From NCBI GenBank assembly GCA_029261405.1, contig JAJDBK010000045.1:1-64000 (forward strand): a stretch of DNA of 64,000 nt, given 5' to 3'. The translations under genes were made by a program, and so were the position numbers. The first letter of the stretch is position 1. Each line of letters starts with the position of its first letter. The DNA is from Nitrospinaceae bacterium (GTDB lineage: Bacteria > Nitrospinota_A > UBA7883 > JAJDBK01). Below the pieces are notes generated by a model. That model was not told the origin of the DNA. It ran no database searches and saw only the letters and a list, made by a program, of their open reading frames with translations. This document shows positions 46,304 through 57,952 of the stretch, in pieces.

Positions 46304-47665
46304 ATGGATTCGGTAAAGAAAAATATCAGGCTTCTGGTTGTTGACGACGACGACGCCTTCCGTGAGTTATTGCTTCGCAGGTTTTCGGCTGGGGAGTTTA
46401 ACGTAACAGCGTGCGCTTCGGGGGAGGAGGGGCTGGACCATTGCGTAAAAGAGGAGTTTGATGTCGGCATTTTCGATATCATGATGCCGGGTCTATCCGG
46501 TTTCGATCTGTTACGGGAGATAAAAAGGATCCAGCCGCAGTTCGAGGCGATCATGCTTACCGGTCAGGCGTCGCTCGATTCGGCTGTGGAAGCCATGAAA
46601 CTTGGCGCTTACGATTACCTCTCGAAACCGTGCAAGCTGTTCGAACTCGACATTACCTTGCGCAAGGCGTACGAGAAGAAACTTCTATCCGAGCAGAACG
46701 TCAATCTTAAAGCTGAACTTCAACGCCGCTCCGCCAGCAGGCCGCTGATTGGCGAATCAAAAGCGATACTCGGTTTAAAAGAGCAGATCGGGAAAGTCGC
46801 CCCGATGCCGGAACCGGCCCTGATTGTAGGAGAGATGGGGGCTGGCAAGGAGGTGACGGCAATGGCCATCCACGATGCGTCTGACCGGAAGGAACAACCG
46901 TTCGTCACCGTCAACTGCGGTGTGCTTACGGAAGCAATGCTCGAATCACACCTGTTCGGACACGAGGCGGACGCCTTTGTCGGGGCGGGAAGAAGAAACC
47001 GTGGCCTGATCGAACTTGCCGACAAAGGTTCCCTCTACCTGGACGAAACCGAACAATTAACACCATCGATGCAGGTGAAGCTCCTTCATTATCTCGACAC
47101 CGGAGAATTTCGGAGAGTGGGTGGAATTCGGGATATTCCGGTCGATACCAGGCTCTTTTTCGCCACGACCGAAAATATGCTCTCCCACTCAAAGCGGGGG
47201 AAATTTCGTGAGGATCTATATTACAAGATATCGACTTTCACCATTAACGTGCCCCCACTAAAAGAGCGAAAAGAAGACATCCCGGAACTTGCCACCCATA
47301 TATTCAGCGCCAACAACATGGCAATCGGTCATAAGAAGAAGTTGGCCCGAAAGGCGCTCGAAGCCTTGATGGAGTACAACTGGCCGGGGAACGTAAGGGA
47401 ACTCAATAACGTCCTTGAGCGGGCTGTCAGTCTTTCGACCAGGAATGTCATTCAGTTAAAGGATCTGCCCCTGTCGTTCGAGAAGAAATCAAAAACGAAC
47501 AAAAACAGGCATCTTTTGAGTCTGCACGAGATTGAGAGGGAGCATATCCTGTTTGTACTCGACGCTGTTAACGGGAACATCTCCAAGGCGGCGAAGATAC
47601 TGGGGATATCGAGGCCCAAACTCTACCGGAAAATTGAGAGGTACAGGTCTGGCCCGGGAGTATGA
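46304..47665 (+). CDS. NtrC-family response regulator with altered GAFTGA loop
   Basis: A 453-residue protein with receiver (Asp58 in FDIMMP), AAA+ and Fis-type HTH domains. Walker A is 'GEMGAGKE' (usual GESGTGKE). The sigma-54 contact loop, normally GAFTGA, reads DAFVGA at about 223-228, with 'HEADAFVGAGRRN' around it. Walker B 'GSLYLDETEQL' and the arginine-finger region are present. The HTH ends 'NISKAAKILGISRPKLYRKIERY'. The loop change suggests it may not activate sigma-54 polymerase in the classical way, while still binding ATP and DNA. It follows the HDOD gene. Confidence 0.88.
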   Translation: MDSVKKNIRLLVVDDDDAFRELLLRRFSAGEFNVTACASGEEGLDHCVKEEFDVGIFDIMMPGLSGFDLLREIKRIQPQFEAIMLTGQASLDSAVEAMKLGAYDYLSKPCKLFELDITLRKAYEKKLLSEQNVNLKAELQRRSASRPLIGESKAILGLKEQIGKVAPMPEPALIVGEMGAGKEVTAMAIHDASDRKEQPFVTVNCGVLTEAMLESHLFGHEADAFVGAGRRNRGLIELADKGSLYLDETEQLTPSMQVKLLHYLDTGEFRRVGGIRDIPVDTRLFFATTENMLSHSKRGKFREDLYYKISTFTINVPPLKERKEDIPELATHIFSANNMAIGHKKKLARKALEALMEYNWPGNVRELNNVLERAVSLSTRNVIQLKDLPLSFEKKSKTNKNRHLLSLHEIEREHILFVLDAVNGNISKAAKILGISRPKLYRKIERYRSGPGV

Positions 47666-47682
47666 GCGGGATGCGAGACCAA

Positions 47683-48114
47683 TTACGGTTTCCTGTCGCC
47701 GGTAGAACCGAACCCGCCTTCTCCTCGTACAGAGTCTGAAAGCTCGTCGGCGACTTCAATCTCCCACTTAACCACCTTGACCGGTATCATCTGGGCGATT
47801 TTTATTCCTTGCTCAACAACAAAGTCTACTTTGGATCGGTTGTTGAGTATGATTACGATTTCACCCCGGTATCCGTTGTCTATGACACCGGCGGCTACGG
47901 TCAACCCCTTGAGAGCTATGGATGAGCGGTCCTTGATAATGCCGCCGTATCCTTCGGGGAACTGAACCGCGATTCCGGTGTCTATTTTTCCGATACCGCC
48001 TGAAGGTATTGTCACCGTTTCAGCGGAGAAGAGATCGTAGCCCAGATCACCCGCGCAGGCCCGCTCCGGGGGATGGGCGGATTCGGTCAGTTTTTTTACA
48101 TGAAGTTTTTTCAC
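47683..48114 (-). CDS. dut: dUTP diphosphatase
   Basis: A 143-residue trimeric dUTPase. Motif 1 is 'AGDLGYDLFSAE', motif 2 'DRSSIALKG', motif 3 'GVIDNGYRGEI', motif 4 'GIKIAQMIPV' and motif 5 'RGEGGFGSTG'. It hydrolyses dUTP to dUMP. The start is GTG; a TATAAT at 48127-48132 lies about 12 bases upstream, so the message may be almost leaderless. It is divergent from the Bax-inhibitor gene. Confidence 0.95.
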   Translation of the reverse strand: MKKLHVKKLTESAHPPERACAGDLGYDLFSAETVTIPSGGIGKIDTGIAVQFPEGYGGIIKDRSSIALKGLTVAAGVIDNGYRGEIVIILNNRSKVDFVVEQGIKIAQMIPVKVVKWEIEVADELSDSVRGEGGFGSTGDRKP

Positions 48115-48171
48115 ACCCGCAATGGTATTATAGTCGCAGGTTTTATAAAAGATATCTTCACGGAGGATTTG

Positions 48172-48921
48172 ATGAATAATCGATTTGCTGGCTTTTCGAG
48201 AACTAACTTAAACGCTGGAGGCGCCACCCAACATCACGGGATGAGCGCAGAGGCTGTCGCCGCCGAACAGGCCCGTTTCATGATGCGTGTCTACAACTGG
48301 ATGGCGTCTGGCCTTACCTTGACGGCGGTTGTCGCTTATACAATTTCAAACGACCCGGCGTTGCTCCAGATGATATTTGGAAATACGATCGTTCTGATCG
48401 GTCTGGTGGTGGCGCAACTTGGCCTCGTGGTATGGCTTTCAGGCTGGGTGATGAAAATGAGCCAGATGACAGCCATGATGGTCTTCATGGGTTATTCCGC
48501 CCTTACGGGTGTAACGTTGTCGTCAATTTTTGTGGTCTATACATCGGCTTCCATAACCACCGCATTCGCAACAACCGCCCTTACTTTCGGCGCGATGAGT
48601 TTCTACGGATACACCACAAAGAAGGATCTGACCTCCATGGGTTCATTCCTTATGATGGGGCTGTTCGGCATTATTATCGCTTCCGTACTCAACATCTGGT
48701 TGCAGAACCCGGCGATCTACTGGGCAATCACCTATATAGGTGTATTTATCTTCGTTGGACTGACCGCATACGACACCCAGAAGATAAAAGAGATGAATAT
48801 TCTCGGAAACGAAGGGACCGAAGAGGATACCAAAGAGGCCATTCTTGGCGCCCTTACTCTTTACCTCGACTTCATTAATCTTTTTATTATGATGCTAAGG
48901 CTTATGGGGGACCGCGAATAA
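48172..48921 (+). CDS. Bax inhibitor-1/YccA family membrane protein
   Basis: A 249-residue integral membrane protein with about seven hydrophobic segments and the family signature near the C-terminus ('GLTAYDTQKIKEM'). Related YbhL/YccA proteins affect membrane protease or calcium leak activity; the exact role is unknown. GGAGG lies about 7 bases before the ATG at 48172, so upstream in-frame codons are unlikely starts. It is followed by tRNA-His. Confidence 0.9.
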   Translation: MNNRFAGFSRTNLNAGGATQHHGMSAEAVAAEQARFMMRVYNWMASGLTLTAVVAYTISNDPALLQMIFGNTIVLIGLVVAQLGLVVWLSGWVMKMSQMTAMMVFMGYSALTGVTLSSIFVVYTSASITTAFATTALTFGAMSFYGYTTKKDLTSMGSFLMMGLFGIIIASVLNIWLQNPAIYWAITYIGVFIFVGLTAYDTQKIKEMNILGNEGTEEDTKEAILGALTLYLDFINLFIMMLRLMGDRE

Positions 48922-48973
48922 CGGTTGATTATTACGTTCGGTTGTTGTTTAATTCCCTCTTGCTGATAACCGT

Positions 48974-49050
48974 GGTGGGTGTAGCTCAGTTGGTAGAGCG
49001 CTGGATTGTGGTTCCAGTTGTCGTGGGTTCAATCCCCATCACTCACCCCA
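48974..49050 (+). tRNA. tRNA-His (anticodon GTG)
   Basis: Acceptor GTGGGTG pairs with CACTCAC, with an extra 5' G at 48974 opposite discriminator C, the hallmark of tRNA-His, and an encoded CCA. The anticodon stem CTGGA/TCCAG encloses TTGTGGT, giving GTG. It lies just before the ATP synthase operon. Confidence 0.95.
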
Positions 49051-49077
49051 AAAGGTGGCGCTACGGTTATCTTTGTC

Positions 49078-49104
49078 TTGAACATCTTTGTAAAAAAGTA
49101 TAAA
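49078..49104 (+). promoter_or_regulatory. Possible promoter of the ATP synthase operon
   Basis: TTGAAC at 49078-49083 is followed after 15 bases by TATAAA at 49099-49104. The short spacer is not ideal, but these are the best elements in the 136-base gap between tRNA-His and atpF'. Read-through from upstream is also possible. Confidence 0.35.
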
Positions 49105-49186
49105 CTCCTGCGTTTTGGCTCCCAAGGTTTTCAGGCTGAAGGTGTGGGCTGATTTTTAAAAGAACAACTGTAAGGAAAAACTGTGC

Positions 49187-49612
49187 ATGATCGATCTTGA
49201 TTTTACCCTCTGGATACAAGCGGTCAATTTCCTGATAATCCTTTTTTTTCTCAATATATATATATTCAAACCGGTGCTTGCGATAGCCGAGAAACGCAAT
49301 AAAGATAATGCGGAGCTAGAACGCCACGCAAAAGAGAATACGTTTAAAACCGAAAAAGCGATGGCCGAATACGAACAACGATTGACCGAAATGCGACGCG
49401 AATCGGCGGAAGCCATAGCCACCGCCCGGAAAGAAGCCTCTGCGGCCACTGCCGTGATTCTGGAAAAGGCTCAGGATGAGTTTCGGGGAAAACTGAAAGA
49501 ATCGAGAGACGAACTCGACAAACAGGTCGAAGTGGTTTCCGCCGCTCTTCAAAAAGATGTCAAAGGATATGCGGATACCCTGGCCTCACGAATTCTGGGC
49601 GAAGGAGCCTGA
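49187..49612 (+). CDS. atpX: ATP synthase subunit b' (AtpX/AtpF')
   Basis: A 141-residue peripheral-stalk subunit: one N-terminal membrane helix ('LWIQAVNFLIILFFLNIYIF') followed by a long charged coiled coil. Having two different b-type subunits (b' and b) is typical of deltaproteobacteria and phototrophs. AAGGA lies about 11 bases upstream of the ATG. It begins the F1 and stalk operon. Confidence 0.92.
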   Translation: MIDLDFTLWIQAVNFLIILFFLNIYIFKPVLAIAEKRNKDNAELERHAKENTFKTEKAMAEYEQRLTEMRRESAEAIATARKEASAATAVILEKAQDEFRGKLKESRDELDKQVEVVSAALQKDVKGYADTLASRILGEGA

Positions 49613-49616
49613 CACG

Positions 49617-50182
49617 ATGAAATCGAAAATCATCCTTCTCTTTACCGGCCTCATAACCCTTGCCGCCGCTACCGCCCACGCCTCGGGACTTCCGATGGCG
49701 GAGAGTTGGTCGTGGGCCAGGGACGGAGGCAGGATAATAAATTCAGTTGTAGTCCTCAGCGCTGTGGTCTGGCTGATAAAAAAGTATGGCGCCCCGATCC
49801 TCCGAAACCGCGCCAAATCCATCGCCGAAGAGATAGCTTCCCTCGAAAAGAGCAGGGCTGATACCGAAAAATCACTTAAAGAGAGCGCCGAACGACTTGA
49901 GAAGATAGAGACGGAAGCCAGACGAATCCAGAACGAATCGAAAGCCGATGGCGAGCTTATAAAAAAACAGATTATCGAACAAGCGGAAGAATCGGCGAAA
50001 AAAATAGTCGAAAAAGCGGCTGGTCAGATCGCTCTAGAAACCGATCAGGCAAAGGAAAAAATCTTCCGGGAAACCATGGTCGCCGCCATTGAGCTTGCCG
50101 AAAAGACAATCAGGCAGAAACTGGGGCCGGACGACCAGAAGCGAATCGTCAAGGATTTCTTTGACAAAATGGAGAACGCCAA

Positions 50183-50186
<4 letters not shown>
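49617..50186 (+). CDS. atpF: ATP synthase subunit b (AtpF)
   Basis: A 189-residue stalk subunit. A signal-like hydrophobic N-terminus ('IILLFTGLITLAAATAHASG') precedes the real membrane helix ('IINSVVVLSAVVWLI') and a long coiled coil. The ATG at 49617 lies 4 bases after the atpX stop; an upstream in-frame start inside atpX is unlikely. It overlaps atpH by four bases (TTGA). Confidence 0.92.
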
Positions 50187-52253
<2,067 letters not shown>

Positions 52254-52270
52254 GACGGACTGATTAAGAT

Positions 52271-53131
52271 ATGGCTAATCTAAAAGATATCAAGCGCAGG
52301 ATCGGCTCGGTCAAGAACACCCAGCAGATCACCAAGGCGATGAAACTCGTGGCGGCGGCCAAACTCCGCAAGGCGCAAGAGGCGGTTACAGCCGCCCGGC
52401 CCTATTCGGAGAAAATGGCCCTTGTCATGGAGTCGCTTGCAAAACGTTCAGGCGACGCAACTCATCCGCTTTTGCAGAAGCGCGACAAGAAAAATGTGCT
52501 TATTGTAATGATGAGTGGCGACAAGGGGCTTTGCGGCCCTTTTAACACCAACATCATAAAGACATCCCAGAAGCTGATCGCAGAGAACGAAGGTTGCGAT
52601 ATCTCGATAATCTCGGTAGGGAAGAAGGGGGTCGATTTCTTCTCGAAACGCCCTCACCCGATTGTGGAAAAGTATCTCGACTACGGCAAGAACATAAGCG
52701 CCGACTACGCGAAAAATATGGCCCGGACCATCACCAAATATTTCACCGATGAAAAGGTGGATCAGGTTTACCTCGTCTACAACAAGTTCAAGAACGTTGT
52801 TGTCCAGGAACCACAGTCCATACCGCTGTTGCCGGTAGCCCTTGAAGGGGGGAATAATGATCCTGATCTGGTCGATTACGAATACGAACCTTCCGCCAAT
52901 GAAGTTTTGGGAGGAATCCTTACTCTCTATGTGGAGAACCGGATCTATCAGGGTCTTCTCGAATCGGCCGCATCGGAAAACGGCGCCAGGATGACCGCCA
53001 TGGACGCGGCCACCAAAAACGCCAAAGAGATGATAGAAGAGCTGACACTGCAATACAACTCCGCCCGTCAGGCGGCCATCACCACTGAGCTTATTGAGGT
53101 GGTTACCGGCGCAGATGCGTTGGCCGGATAG
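52271..53131 (+). CDS. atpG: ATP synthase subunit gamma
   Basis: A 286-residue rotor shaft. 'LKDIKRRIGSVKNTQQITKAMKLVAAAKL' (N-terminal helix) and 'ARMTAMDAATKNAKEMIEELTLQYNSARQAAITTEL' (C-terminal helix), quoted here in parts, are diagnostic; for example 'GSVKNTQQITKAM'. Length is normal. It lies between atpA and atpD. Confidence 0.98.
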   Translation: MANLKDIKRRIGSVKNTQQITKAMKLVAAAKLRKAQEAVTAARPYSEKMALVMESLAKRSGDATHPLLQKRDKKNVLIVMMSGDKGLCGPFNTNIIKTSQKLIAENEGCDISIISVGKKGVDFFSKRPHPIVEKYLDYGKNISADYAKNMARTITKYFTDEKVDQVYLVYNKFKNVVVQEPQSIPLLPVALEGGNNDPDLVDYEYEPSANEVLGGILTLYVENRIYQGLLESAASENGARMTAMDAATKNAKEMIEELTLQYNSARQAAITTELIEVVTGADALAG

Positions 53132-53197
53132 ACCGGGGCCACGCGAGGGTGTTGAGTTACACATACTATAAAAAAATATGAACCGGAGGTTTTTTAA

Positions 53198-54625
<1,428 letters not shown>

Positions 54626-54628
54626 GGG

Positions 54629-55057
54629 ATGTCGGACACTTTTACGCTACAGATCGTCACCCCGAACGAAGAGGTGGAGGATACTACAGCGTCAATGGTG
54701 ACTCTTTCGGGAGTGGAAGGCGATTTCGGTGTGCTGGCGGGCCACGCGCCTCTGCTTACATACCTTCGACCGGGAACCATTATTTACGATACCGGCGGAA
54801 TGCCCCGTTCATTTTTCGTAACCGGCGGTTTCGTGGAAGTGACGGAAGATCGGGTTGTGGTTCTGGCGGAAAAATGTGAATCGAAAGAATCGATAGACCC
54901 TGTGGCGGCGAACGAAGCTGTGCGTCAGGCGGAATCGAATCTTGCGCAGGTGGCGGACGACGACGAATCACGCCCCGCCCTTCAACTCGCTCTCGATACC
55001 GCAACCGTAAGGGTCCAGTACATCAACGACGAACTGGAAACCTACGCCGGGCATTAG
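54629..55057 (+). CDS. atpC: ATP synthase subunit epsilon
   Basis: A 142-residue subunit with the N-terminal beta-sandwich ('LQIVTPNEEVED', 'GDFGVLAGHAPLLTYLRPG') and a C-terminal helical hairpin. It regulates ATP hydrolysis and ends the operon. It begins 3 bases after atpD and is followed by an intrinsic terminator. atpB/atpE, as in Geobacter-like genomes, are not in this operon. Confidence 0.96.
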   Translation: MSDTFTLQIVTPNEEVEDTTASMVTLSGVEGDFGVLAGHAPLLTYLRPGTIIYDTGGMPRSFFVTGGFVEVTEDRVVVLAEKCESKESIDPVAANEAVRQAESNLAQVADDDESRPALQLALDTATVRVQYINDELETYAGH

Positions 55058-55078
55058 ACTTTATAGATTCATAAAATC

Positions 55079-55107
55079 CGGGTGGCCGCTTGGTCGCCCG
55101 TTTTTTT
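55079..55107 (+). terminator. Intrinsic terminator of the atp operon
   Basis: CGGGTGGCC and GGTCGCCCG form a GC-rich stem (with G-T pairs) around a short loop, followed directly by seven Ts. It lies 22 bases after the atpC stop. Confidence 0.9.
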
Positions 55108-55338
55108 GTTTAAGAGCTATATTATTTAACTTGTCCACGAACAAAATCATTAACTATTTGCTCGTAAATCCCATGTGGAAATCCATCGAACTCGAACAGC
55201 GTAAAAAGCGGCTCTAGGAGTCTGTCGGACTTGGGATGATTCTGCCAAGGATTTCATTAAGCGGTGTAGTTAACAGAATCAAATTTCTTCTGTCTATTCA
55301 ATCAACATGGAAGGTGTTAAAATGTCGCTCCTCATTGC
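55108..55338. other. Intergenic stretch with an IS-like relic
   Basis: An open stretch without a start reads 'LLVNPMWKSIELEQRKKRL' and ends in a TAG that overlaps the repeat end at 55214. This arrangement resembles the 3' end of a transposase gene running into its inverted repeat, but the fragment is too short to assign. Downstream, GATTCTG and CAGAATC form a small hairpin. Nothing else is recognised before tRNA-Arg. Confidence 0.4.
55214..55244 (+). repeat. Isolated terminal repeat matching the 25.7-kb element
   Basis: CTAGGAGTCTGTCGGACTT followed by GGGATGATTCTG matches, in reverse complement, the right end of the palindromic element at 25708-25875 (AGGATGATTCTG there). No opposite end is found nearby, so it is a truncated copy or the end of a former IS. 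Confidence 0.75.
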
Positions 55339-55415
55339 GGCCCCGTAGCTCATCTGGATAGAGCGACAGATTCCTAATCTGTAGGTAGCAGGTTCGAGTC
55401 CTGCCGGGGTCACCA
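55339..55415 (+). tRNA. tRNA-Arg (anticodon CCT)
   Basis: Acceptor GGCCCCG pairs with CGGGGTC (one G-T), discriminator A and an encoded CCA. The anticodon loop TTCCTAA gives CCT for AGG codons. The T arm is GCAGG-TTCGAGT-CCTGC. Confidence 0.95.
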
Positions 55416-55560
55416 CTTTTCAACGGAAATGCCGCAGTGGCAAGCGCCTACAACGTTGTAATAGAATACTCATGAATTATCCGGGTTAGGCCATCTCCAA
55501 TTCAGTTACCCCACTCACACCTGTTCAGGACCAACATCAGATATCCTGACCTGCGGGTCA

Positions 55561-56268
55561 TCATTTCGCCTCGAACCGGACCTCTACAGCCGCTTGTTTT
55601 AGTTGAGCCATGATTTTTTCGGCCCGGTCTCTCTCCATGTTTTTTGCCAGTGTCACCGGGAGTTTCGATAGCTTGGCGTCGATTTTTTCCGGGCTGGTTT
55701 TTGACAACTTCGCGAGGTATTGGCACACCTTTTTCCTTGTAGCCTCTGGTACATGTGTAATCACCAGACTACCGGTGGTGGAGACCGTTTTGCGGTCGAT
55801 ACGCTCTTTTATGTCACGCTCTTCTCCCCGTACAATGGCGGCGCCGTAGGCCAGAACCTCCACCGACCCTATGGAGGAGCCTTGACCTTTCGATATCGAT
55901 GAGGTCTCAATTTTCACGTTGAATATCATGGTGGCGCCTTTATCGCCCGCCTCCTGTTTCATTCGGAGAACAGCCTCTCTTCGACCCCGGTCGAGAAGGG
56001 TTTCAAAAGAAATCATTCTGCCGCCAATGATACTTCGAAGGGTAGCGAGGAACCTTTTGAAATAATCTACTGAAACTACTACGGAGCCTGTTACCAGGAA
56101 TGTTTCCCTGATTACTAAATCGGCGGGAAGCGTTTTTGCGGCAACCAGAATAATCTTGCCGAATTCTTCTTCCCGTTTCCTGATGGAGTTGTAGCTCATG
56201 GTCTCCGCAAAACGCCCGAAACCGTAGCCGAGAATTAGCAGGACGAGAAATACGACCAGCTCAGACAT
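55561..56268 (-). CDS. Membrane-anchored YbjQ-family protein
   Basis: A 235-residue protein. An N-terminal membrane helix (2-20) is followed by a YbjQ (DUF74) domain: 'FLVTGSVVVSVDYFKRFLATLRSIIGG', quoted in part, with 'RREAVLRMKQEAGDKGATMIFNVK' (conserved Gly-Ala region) and 'VEVLAYGAAI'. The C-terminal 65 residues ('DRAEKIMAQLKQAAVEVRF') look like an L7/L12-C-terminal-type alpha/beta fold. YbjQ proteins form pentamers of unknown function. It is 3 bases downstream of a second YbjQ gene. Confidence 0.8.
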   Translation of the reverse strand: MSELVVFLVLLILGYGFGRFAETMSYNSIRKREEEFGKIILVAAKTLPADLVIRETFLVTGSVVVSVDYFKRFLATLRSIIGGRMISFETLLDRGRREAVLRMKQEAGDKGATMIFNVKIETSSISKGQGSSIGSVEVLAYGAAIVRGEERDIKERIDRKTVSTTGSLVITHVPEATRKKVCQYLAKLSKTSPEKIDAKLSKLPVTLAKNMERDRAEKIMAQLKQAAVEVRFEAK

Positions 56269-56271
56269 CGA

Positions 56272-56586
56272 TTACCGCAGTTCTACAGCGGTCCCGTATG
56301 CGAAGATCTCCGCCGCCCCCTGGGTGACAGAGGATGTGGAGTAACGGATATTGAGAACGGCGTTGGCGCCCACCGCCTCGGCTTGCCGGACCATCCGTTC
56401 GGTAGCCTCCTTGCGCGACTCCTGTAAAAGCTCTGTATAACCTTTAAGCTCGCCGCCGAAGACATTCTTGAGTCCGGCCATGATATCCCGGCCCACATGT
56501 TTGGCTCGCACCGTGCTCCCCTGCACCAGCCCAAGATGCCTGACAATCTCTTTTCCGGGAATAGTTTCGATATTGGTCAGAATCAT
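56272..56586 (-). CDS. YbjQ-family protein
   Basis: A 104-residue single-domain YbjQ (DUF74) protein: 'GLVQGSTVRAKHVGRDI', 'ESRKEATERMVRQAEAVGANAVLNIRY' and 'AEIFAYGTAVEL'. AGGAGG lies 7 bases before the ATG. It precedes the larger YbjQ protein by 3 bases, suggesting they form mixed or paired oligomers. Function unknown. Confidence 0.9.
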   Translation of the reverse strand: MILTNIETIPGKEIVRHLGLVQGSTVRAKHVGRDIMAGLKNVFGGELKGYTELLQESRKEATERMVRQAEAVGANAVLNIRYSTSSVTQGAAEIFAYGTAVELR

Positions 56587-56618
56587 CTCAATCCTCCTGG
56601 AGAAAGCCTACAGCCGGA

Positions 56619-57935
56619 TCAGAACCTGTAACCGATCTGGCCGTATAGTGTCGTTGTGCTAAAATTGTCGGCGTATCGGGTTGTATAGATCGAACTCACG
56701 TCGAGATACTCTTCCTGTGAATAAGAGAATGAAACCGTCCCGTATATATACCTGCTGAACCACCAGGTGGCGTAGAGGTCGTATACCCACTGTTGCATCT
56801 CATTCTCAAGCCCATCCTGGGAGTTGGTCAACCGTGTCACGGCGGCTTCGATGTCTATCTTGTCATAACTCCAGCCTACAGATCCGTAGAGCGACTTGAC
56901 ATTCGCCGTGAACCAGCCAAGATCGGAGTAGCGAAGGTTCCAGCGGGTATTGTAGATGAAATTGTAATTTCTTATGCCGAGATAATATTGGCTGGCGCTT
57001 TTGCTATCTATCTTCCGCTCCCTGCTATCGCCACCTATGTATAACCCGTAGTTCTTTATCGGCCTCACCTCTGCGCTTATTCGCGCGATGGAGTAGTTCT
57101 CCTCGACAAACGAATCTTCACCAACCAGCGGCTCGAACGATTTTTCCCGGTTGATCGCCCGGAAAAGGTTATATGTAAAACTGAACAGAAACATCTTGTT
57201 CGGTCGCCAGTTTCCATGGAGAAGAAGGTTTGTGATTTCCCATCCTTCTGATTCACCTTCCTCATGTTCATATGTATCAACATCGTTATCAAGATCAATC
57301 GACGACTGAAACTGAAACCGCTGTGTGGCGGGCATAAAATAGAAAACGCCGTTCGCCCTCTCCCGGTCGACTTCACCTTTGTAGGTGTCAAGAGCGTAAC
57401 CGCCGGAGGCTCCGAACAGGTCGGAGTGTACAAAAGCGTATCCGCCCCAGGTGAGAAAATCGGTATTGATATTGTCCTCGAAAGGATCAGGTCGGGCGCC
57501 ACCGAAAACACCAACACCATTCTTTTTGTTGAACCAGTATTTTAGATCGAAGCCATCGACGTTCTGGGAGACAAACTCCTCAATGAACGACCTGCCGATG
57601 GTAAGATCCAGGCCGCCAAACATTTTCTTTATCTGCACGTTAGCCTGCAAAAGTCGGTTTTCAGGAATTTCGTTGTTGTAATCGCTGGAGGAAGCTCTTG
57701 CCCGACCATCTATGTTAAGGGAAATGTTGTCGTTGGGTCCCAGTTTTTTCGCCATGTAGCGGTAATAGAGATGAGTTACGTTGACATCTCCGGCGCTGGA
57801 GGAGTCGTCCACCATGTAGTGTCCGAGGGCGAATCTGCCCCGTTCATCCCGATCCTCAATCCGCTGGGCGGCGAAGAGGCTCCCGGCCAGCGTAAAACAG
57901 AGCAGTCCGCTTATAAGTGAAATCCGGTTTATCAT
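56619..57935 (-). CDS. Outer-membrane beta-barrel protein linked to the multihaem cytochrome
   Basis: About 438 residues. A signal peptide ('LISGLLCFTLAGSLFA-AQ') is followed by alternating amphipathic strands rich in aromatic residues and a C-terminal 'LYGQIGYRF' ending in Phe, the outer-membrane assembly signal. The ATG at 57935 (or 57947) fits the signal peptide and a GGATGGG site; the longer frame upstream overlaps the cytochrome. It begins within 20 bases of the cytochrome stop, so the pair is co-expressed and could form a porin-cytochrome conduit (PioAB/MtrAB-like in principle). No close family is recognised. Confidence 0.8.
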   Translation of the reverse strand: MINRISLISGLLCFTLAGSLFAAQRIEDRDERGRFALGHYMVDDSSSAGDVNVTHLYYRYMAKKLGPNDNISLNIDGRARASSSDYNNEIPENRLLQANVQIKKMFGGLDLTIGRSFIEEFVSQNVDGFDLKYWFNKKNGVGVFGGARPDPFEDNINTDFLTWGGYAFVHSDLFGASGGYALDTYKGEVDRERANGVFYFMPATQRFQFQSSIDLDNDVDTYEHEEGESEGWEITNLLLHGNWRPNKMFLFSFTYNLFRAINREKSFEPLVGEDSFVEENYSIARISAEVRPIKNYGLYIGGDSRERKIDSKSASQYYLGIRNYNFIYNTRWNLRYSDLGWFTANVKSLYGSVGWSYDKIDIEAAVTRLTNSQDGLENEMQQWVYDLYATWWFSRYIYGTVSFSYSQEEYLDVSSIYTTRYADNFSTTTLYGQIGYRF

Positions 57936-57952
57936 TTTAATACCCATCCCGA

